This document shows, in pieces, positions 59,443-64,000 of a DNA stretch of 64,000 nucleotides. The position numbers were made by a program, and so were the translations under genes. The stretch comes from Curtobacterium flaccumfaciens (GTDB lineage: Bacteria > Actinomycetota > Actinomycetes > Actinomycetales > Microbacteriaceae). Each line of letters begins with the position of its first letter. Position 1 is the stretch's first letter. The notes beneath the pieces were generated by a model, which ran no database searches, had not been told where the DNA came from, and saw nothing but the letters and a program-made list of their open reading frames with translations. Where the stretch lies: positions 99,249 to 163,248 of the forward strand of contig NZ_SNVW01000009.1 in NCBI RefSeq assembly GCF_004361695.1, in the 5' to 3' direction.

Positions 59443-60654
59443 TCACGAGGCCTTTCGTGCGGCGGAACGGCTGAACGACGGGTTCTCCCAGATGACGGTG
59501 CCGCCCTGGCCGAGGCCGATGCACATCGTGGTGATGCCGTACCGGACGTCGGGGCGCTCGGCGAACTGCGCCGCGAGCTGGGTCATCAGGCGGACGCCGC
59601 TCGAGGCGAGCGGGTGGCCGACCGCGATGGCGCCGCCCCAGCCGTTCACGTTCGGGGAGTCCTGCGCGATGCCGTAGTTGTCGAGGAAGGCGAGCACCTG
59701 GACGGCGAACGCCTCGTTGATCTCGAACAGGCCGATGTCGTCGATCGACAGCCCGGCCTTCGCGAGTGCCTTGTCGGTGGCGGGGACGGGACCGATGCCC
59801 ATCACCTCGGGGTCGACGCCCGCGAACGCGAACGAGACCATGCGCATCTTGGTCGGCAGGCCGTGTTCCTTGGCGGCGTCGGACGACGCGAGCAGGCTCA
59901 TGGTGGCGCCGTCGTTCAGGCCCGCCGCGTTGCCGGCGGTGACCCGTCCGTGCGGACGGAACGGCGTCTTCAGGGCGGCCAGCGCCTCGAGCGTGGTCCC
60001 GGGGCGCGGCGGCTCGTCACTGGACACGATGTCCCAGCCGTCGCCGTTGTTGACCTCGACCGGCACCAGGTCCGGCTGCAGCTTGCCCGCGGCCCACGCG
60101 GCGGCGTAGCGCTGCTGGGACTGGACGGCGTAGGCGTCCGTGCGGTCCTTCGTGATCGCGGGGAAGCGGTCGTGCAGCCGCTCAGCGGTCGAGCCCATCA
60201 CGAGCGCGTCGCTCGCCACCATGCGCTCCGCGACGAACCGCGGGTTCACGTCGGCGCCGAACCCCATCGGGTGGCGTCCCATGTGTTCGACCCCGCCGGC
60301 GATGGCGACGTCGGCCGCACCGAACGCGATGGCTCCGGCGAGCGTCGTGACGCTCGTCATGGCGCCGGCGCACATCCGGTCGATCGCGTACCCGGGGACG
60401 GTCTTCGGGAGGCCCGCGAGCATCCCCACGGTCCGGCCGAGCGTGAGCCCCTGGTCGCCCTGCTGCGTGGTCGCCGCGACCGCGACGTCGTCGACGGCCG
60501 CGCCGTCCAACGAGGCGTTCCGGTCGAGGAGCCCGCGCATGGCGTGCACCGCGAGGTCGTCGGCGCGGGTCTTCCAGAACACCCCCTTCTCCCCGGCTCG
60601 TCCGAACGGTGTCCGAACGCCGTCCACGAAGACGACTTCTGCTGCCTTTGGCAA
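59443..60654 (-). CDS. fadA: Acetyl-CoA acyltransferase (thiolase)
   Basis: A 403-residue thiolase: VVFVDGVRTPFGRAG start, nucleophile Cys in IDRMCAGAMTS, GWGGAIAVGHPLASSG with the catalytic His, and TTMCIGLGQGG with the second Cys. It cleaves 3-ketoacyl-CoA to acetyl-CoA. I chose TTG at 60654 because GGAGG (60665-60661) is 6 bases upstream and it gives the typical N-terminus MPKAAEVVFV; an upstream ATG at 60675 lacks a ribosome site. It is the first gene of the pair. Confidence 0.93.
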   Translation of the reverse strand: MPKAAEVVFVDGVRTPFGRAGEKGVFWKTRADDLAVHAMRGLLDRNASLDGAAVDDVAVAATTQQGDQGLTLGRTVGMLAGLPKTVPGYAIDRMCAGAMTSVTTLAGAIAFGAADVAIAGGVEHMGRHPMGFGADVNPRFVAERMVASDALVMGSTAERLHDRFPAITKDRTDAYAVQSQQRYAAAWAAGKLQPDLVPVEVNNGDGWDIVSSDEPPRPGTTLEALAALKTPFRPHGRVTAGNAAGLNDGATMSLLASSDAAKEHGLPTKMRMVSFAFAGVDPEVMGIGPVPATDKALAKAGLSIDDIGLFEINEAFAVQVLAFLDNYGIAQDSPNVNGWGGAIAVGHPLASSGVRLMTQLAAQFAERPDVRYGITTMCIGLGQGGTVIWENPSFSRSAARKAS

Positions 60655-60780
60655 TCTGGGCCTCCAGATCCTCATCGATCACGCCGGGGCACGTTCCGCC
60701 CCGACCGGCCGGGTCGTACCCGGCATGCAGGTCGACGCTATGCCCCGAGGCTGGGCGGACGCATGCCGGTTGGGGCGTTC

Positions 60781-62025
60781 CTACGACTCCGTGTTGCTCT
60801 CGGCAGCAGGCTCCTGTGCAGCAGCGACAAAGGCGTGCGCGATGATCGACGCGGTCTCCTCCACCTGCCACGGGCGGGCGTCGTGCGCGGCGAGCACCGC
60901 ACCGACGGTCTCGGTCGCGATCGGCGTCGGCGGCTCCCACGAGACGGTGCGGAGCGTGTCCGGCGTGAGGAGGTTCTCGACGGGCAGGTCGAGCTCCTCG
61001 GCACGGGCGACGACGGCGGCACGCGCGGCCTTGTACCGGCGGTCGGCGGCGGGGTTCCGGTCGGCCCAGGCGCGGGGCGGCGGCAGCGTGGCCTCGCCGG
61101 TGCCGCGGAGCTTCGGCAGGTCCTCGGTGGTCCGACCCTCGTCGACGGCGGCCCACCACCGGTCGAGCTCGGAGCGGCTGGCGCGGCCGGTGAAGGCCTT
61201 CACCCCGCTCAGTTCCCCCTTCGACTCGGGGTTCGCGGCCGCGGCGGCGACGATCGCGGAGTCGGGGATCGTCCGGCCGGGGGCGATGTCGGCCTCGCGG
61301 GCGAAGGCGTCGCGGGCGAGCCACAGCGACCGGGCGATGGCGAGGGCACGGGCGCCGCGGAGGGCGTGCATGCCGGACAGGCGGCGCCAGGGCTCGGCAC
61401 GCGGGGGCTTCGGGGCGCGCTGCAGGACGGCGGCGAACTCCTCGGCCGCGATGCGGGTCTTGCCGGCGACCTCGAGCTGCTCGGCGAGCGCGTCACGGAG
61501 GTCCGGGAGCAGCTCGACGTCGAGGGACGCGTACACGAGCCACGCCTGCGGCAGCGGACGGGTCGACCAGTCGGCGGCGGAGTGCGCCTTCGCGAGCGTG
61601 ATGCCGAGCAGCTGCTCGACGACCGCCCCGAGTCCGACGCGCGGGAACCCGGCGATGCGGGCACCGAGCTCGGTGTCGAAGATGCGCGTCGGCACGAGAC
61701 CGACCTCCTGCAGGCACGGCAGGTCCTGCGAGGCGGCGTGGAACAGCCACTCCTCGTCGACGATGGCGTCCTGCAGCTCGGAGAAGTCGCCGATCGGGAT
61801 CGGGTCGAACAGGAACGCACCGGCGCCGCGGCGGAACACCTGGATGAGGTAGGCACGCTGCGAGTAGCGGTACCCGCTGGCGCGTTCGGCGTCGACCGCG
61901 ACGGGGCCGTGCCCGGCAGCGATCGCCGCGACCGCGTCGAGGTACTCCGAACGCGACTCGATCACGTGGACGGCGTCGTGTCCGGCCTCGAACGGGGACG
62001 CAGCCGGAGCGGCGGGGTCAGTCAC
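60781..62025 (-). CDS. rnd: Ribonuclease D with HRDC domain
   Basis: A 414-residue protein. DEDDy exonuclease residues are seen in VAVDAERAS, HAASQDLPCL and VYASLDVELL. An HRDC-type helical domain follows (PWRRLSGMHALRGARALAI) and the C-terminus is extended. It trims 3' ends of structured RNAs. GTG start at 62025 lies inside the end of the DUF3000 gene (8-base overlap), so the two are coupled, a common actinobacterial pair. Confidence 0.92.
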   Translation of the reverse strand: MTDPAAPAASPFEAGHDAVHVIESRSEYLDAVAAIAAGHGPVAVDAERASGYRYSQRAYLIQVFRRGAGAFLFDPIPIGDFSELQDAIVDEEWLFHAASQDLPCLQEVGLVPTRIFDTELGARIAGFPRVGLGAVVEQLLGITLAKAHSAADWSTRPLPQAWLVYASLDVELLPDLRDALAEQLEVAGKTRIAAEEFAAVLQRAPKPPRAEPWRRLSGMHALRGARALAIARSLWLARDAFAREADIAPGRTIPDSAIVAAAAANPESKGELSGVKAFTGRASRSELDRWWAAVDEGRTTEDLPKLRGTGEATLPPPRAWADRNPAADRRYKAARAAVVARAEELDLPVENLLTPDTLRTVSWEPPTPIATETVGAVLAAHDARPWQVEETASIIAHAFVAAAQEPAAESNTES

Positions 62026-62602
62026 GTGCGGTCCTCCTCGGGGCCAACAGGGTCACGCCGTCCGACGCGGGCGGCAGACCGGCGAGCATCGCCACGATCT
62101 CCTCCCACGCCTCGACGTGTGCGGTGAGGTCGTCGCCGCGCGGGGTCCACGACGCGCGCAGCTCGAGCTGCGCGCCGTCGCCCTGTGCGGAGAGGTCGCC
62201 GTAGCCGCGGGAGATGATCTTGGTCGCCGTGCCGGAGGCGTGGTCGTACTCGGCGCCGTGTGCCGCGAGGGCGTCCACGAGCCAGCTCCACGTCACGTCG
62301 GCGACGAACTCGTCGACGCCGATCTCCGGTTCCAGCGGCGCCTGCGCGAAGGTCACGATGCGGTACGCGCCGCCCCAGCCCTCCGGTTCGTCGGGGTCGT
62401 GGAGCGCGATGAAGCGCCCCGTCCCGAGGTCGGAGTCGATGCCGTGCACGGCGCCCGACACGTCCGCCGCGAGGGCGATCGAGAACGGGGCGATGCGTGA
62501 CGGCGAGGGGATCTCGGTGATCGTCGTCTCGGCGCGGGTGCCGCCCGACGCCACGAACGCACGGAGCCGCGCGAAGGCGTCGGGCTCTCGGGTTTCGGAC
62601 AC
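62018..62602 (-). CDS. DUF3000 family protein
   Basis: A 194-residue protein matching DUF3000: ITEIPSPSRIAPFSIALAAD, GRFIALHDPDEPEGWGG, YRIVTFAQAPLEPEIGVD and ELRASWTPRGDDL. The function is unknown; it nearly always precedes RNase D. The GTG lies 6 bases after TAGTCT (62614-62609) on the minus strand, so its mRNA is probably leaderless. Confidence 0.92.
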   Translation of the reverse strand: MSETREPDAFARLRAFVASGGTRAETTITEIPSPSRIAPFSIALAADVSGAVHGIDSDLGTGRFIALHDPDEPEGWGGAYRIVTFAQAPLEPEIGVDEFVADVTWSWLVDALAAHGAEYDHASGTATKIISRGYGDLSAQGDGAQLELRASWTPRGDDLTAHVEAWEEIVAMLAGLPPASDGVTLLAPRRTARD

Positions 62603-62625
62603 GAATGCAGACTAGGCTCCGGACC
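62603..62625. promoter_or_regulatory. 23-base divergent promoter with overlapping -10 hexamers
   Basis: AGACTAGGCT (62609-62618) reads TAGTCT on the minus strand and TAGGCT on the plus strand, the two sharing TA at 62613-62614. Each hexamer ends 6-7 bases before a start codon. Both -35 regions must lie in the opposite gene's coding sequence, so only one direction can fire at a time. Confidence 0.7.
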
Positions 62626-63849
62626 ATGTCCCGATCCGCGCGACCCGCCGAGGACGTCGTCCAGGGGACCGCACGATCGGCCGGGTTGATCGCCCTCGGG
62701 GCCGGTGTCGCGGCGGCCGCGGTCGGCACCGCGGTCATCGGCGGCTTCGTCGCGGCGGTGGCCCGAGCGGTCGTCACGCCGGACCGGAAGCGCACCGAAC
62801 GGGTCCCGATCCACGCGGTCGACCCGGTCCGGATGACCGTCACCGTCGAGCGCACCGCCGACACCGAACTGCAGGGCCGCTACAGCCTCTGGTTCGGCGG
62901 CGGCACCGGCCACATGCGCGTCGGCGAGGTCCTCGGCACGACCGACACCACCGTCACCCGGCGGATCATCGCGATCGACGCCGGCGACCCGACCGCCGCA
63001 CGCCGAGGGCGCTGGGGCGGCTGGTTCTACCTGACCCCCGGCGAGCTCGACGTCCCCGTCGAGGACGTCGACGTGCCCACCCCGAACGGTCCGGCTCCGG
63101 CCTGGGTCGTCCGCGCCGACGACCCGGACGCACCCTGGGCCGTCCTGGTGCACGGCCGCGGGGTCACCCGTGCCGAGACGATCCGTGCGGTACCGGTCTT
63201 CCGGGCGGCGGGGTACTCCGTGGTGCTGGCGAGCTGGCGGAACGACGGCGTCGCCCCGCGCAGCGTCGACGGGCGCTACGGCCTCGGCAGCACCGAGTGG
63301 GAGGACATCGACGCCGTCCTGCGCTGGCTCGCCGGCCGGGGTGCGTCGAGCGTTGTGCTGATGGGCTGGTCGATGGGCGGCGCCGTGGTGCTGCAGACCC
63401 TCGTCCGCTCCCGCTTCGCGCACCTGGTCGACGGTGTGGTGCTCGAGTCGCCCGTCGTCGACTGGCACGCGGTCCTCAAGTCGCAGAGCCAGCTCCTGCG
63501 CCTGCCCCGTCCGGTGCGCAAGGTCGCCCAGCGGCTGCTCCGCACGCCGGTCCTGCACCGGGCGACCGGCCTGCACCGGCCCGTCGACCTGCGGGAACTC
63601 GACATGGTCGCGCGCGCGGACGAACTGTCGGTGCCGATCCTGCTGCTGCACAGCGACGACGACGGGTTCGTCCCGTCCTCCGCGTCGCACCGGTTGGCCG
63701 AGGCCCGGCCGGACCTCGTCCGGCTCGAGGTCCAGACGACCGCGCGGCACACGAAGCTCTGGAACTACGACGCCGACTGGTTCGACGCGCGCATCCTCGC
63801 GTGGCTCACCGAGGTGGTCCAGCGGGACGACGCGACCAGCGCGCGGTAG
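62626..63849 (+). CDS. Alpha/beta hydrolase with N-terminal membrane helix
   Basis: A 407-residue protein. A membrane helix lies at about 18-48. The hydrolase fold has HGRGVTRAET, nucleophile S249 in GWSMGG, an Asp in SDDDGFVP and a His in ARHTKLWN. It resembles the YqkD/FrsA-like hydrolases; the substrate is unknown. ATG 62626 is preferred because TAGGCT (62613-62618) is 7 bases before it; an upstream in-frame ATG at 62605 overlaps the promoter. Confidence 0.85.
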   Translation: MSRSARPAEDVVQGTARSAGLIALGAGVAAAAVGTAVIGGFVAAVARAVVTPDRKRTERVPIHAVDPVRMTVTVERTADTELQGRYSLWFGGGTGHMRVGEVLGTTDTTVTRRIIAIDAGDPTAARRGRWGGWFYLTPGELDVPVEDVDVPTPNGPAPAWVVRADDPDAPWAVLVHGRGVTRAETIRAVPVFRAAGYSVVLASWRNDGVAPRSVDGRYGLGSTEWEDIDAVLRWLAGRGASSVVLMGWSMGGAVVLQTLVRSRFAHLVDGVVLESPVVDWHAVLKSQSQLLRLPRPVRKVAQRLLRTPVLHRATGLHRPVDLRELDMVARADELSVPILLLHSDDDGFVPSSASHRLAEARPDLVRLEVQTTARHTKLWNYDADWFDARILAWLTEVVQRDDATSAR

Positions 63850-64000
63850 ACGCGACGGTCGACGGCCTGGAGGCGCGGGGGCCGCGGGGCCCCCCCCCCC
63901 CCGCCGGCGGGGGGGGGGGGGGGGGGACGGGGGCCCCCCCGCCGGCGGCGGGCCGCCCGGGGGAGGGGGGGGCCCCCCCCCGCGCCCCCCCCCCCCCCCA
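63850..64000. other. Unreliable poly-G/poly-C end of sequence
   Basis: After the hydrolase stop, GCCTGGAGGCGCGGG (63865-63879) begins another copy of the palindromic family, then the sequence becomes runs of up to 18 or more G or C. This looks like a sequencing or assembly failure at a strong hairpin, not biology. Confidence 0.85.

Overview
The window is about 64 kb of very GC-rich actinobacterial chromosome. The gene content and order point to Microbacteriaceae, and Curtobacterium is my best guess. The evidence is the dut-DUF3710-DUF3159-aconitase block beside SepH, DUF4193 and DUF3093, the glnA2-glnE-glnA1 nitrogen cluster, polyphosphate glucokinase next to methionine aminopeptidase, and a primary sigma factor followed by a MurT/GatD-type pair. 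The genus is inferred from general similarity, not from a search. About 52 protein genes and one RNA gene (RNase P RNA) are seen. There are no tRNA or rRNA genes, IS elements, prophage or CRISPR arrays. Most of it reads as core chromosome.

Layout. 1-11.8 kb: two nuclease-like genes, an iron/heme unit (siderophore-interacting protein, heme oxygenase, DUF2470) under a clear DtxR/IdeR-type box, PEP carboxylase, a Bcr/CflA-type exporter, an anti-sigma/anti-anti-sigma pair, an AraC regulator, a small hydrolase and an Ala/Pro-rich protein. 11.8-16.1 kb: a Nif3 family protein, a coiled-coil protein with a lost zinc ribbon, rnpB, ppgK and map. 16.1-27.6 kb: glnA2 and glnE, then a three-gene exopolysaccharide-like operon (processive GT2 synthase, membrane-anchored GH26 hydrolase, UDP-glucose dehydrogenase), then glnA1 behind a textbook double GlnR box. 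27.8-36.4 kb: RDD and DUF4191 membrane proteins, a degenerate kinase-like protein with a coding minisatellite, the E2 and E3 subunits of a 2-oxoacid dehydrogenase, leucyl aminopeptidase and a PAC2 protein. 36.5-47.9 kb: an MFS transporter, sigA, a divergent murT/gatD pair, topoisomerase IV parE and parC (convergent) and a phosphodiesterase. 47.9-57.1 kb: sepH, DUF4193, DUF3093, dut, DUF3710, DUF3159, aconitase and dxs. 57.3-63.8 kb: fatty-acid oxidation FadB-like and FadA-like proteins, RNase D, DUF3000 and an alpha/beta hydrolase. From about 63,880 the sequence collapses into poly-G/poly-C and is not trustworthy.

The most interesting system is the sigA-linked MurT/GatD pair. The GatD-like protein has lost both the glutaminase Cys and His, and the MurT-like protein has no cysteines, so it lacks the Cys4 zinc ribbon. 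Microbacteriaceae have group B peptidoglycan, cross-linked through the alpha-carboxyl of D-Glu, which is the group that canonical MurT/GatD amidates. I suggest this pair joins a bridge amino acid, not ammonia, to that position. The second candidate is the GT2-GH26-Ugd operon.

Two genome-wide habits are visible. At least 18 genes start 6-7 bases after a TANNNT -10 hexamer, which implies leaderless mRNAs. A palindromic element with GGAGGCGCGG/CCGCGCCTCC arms recurs in about ten intergenic positions, alongside other long inverted repeats between convergent genes.
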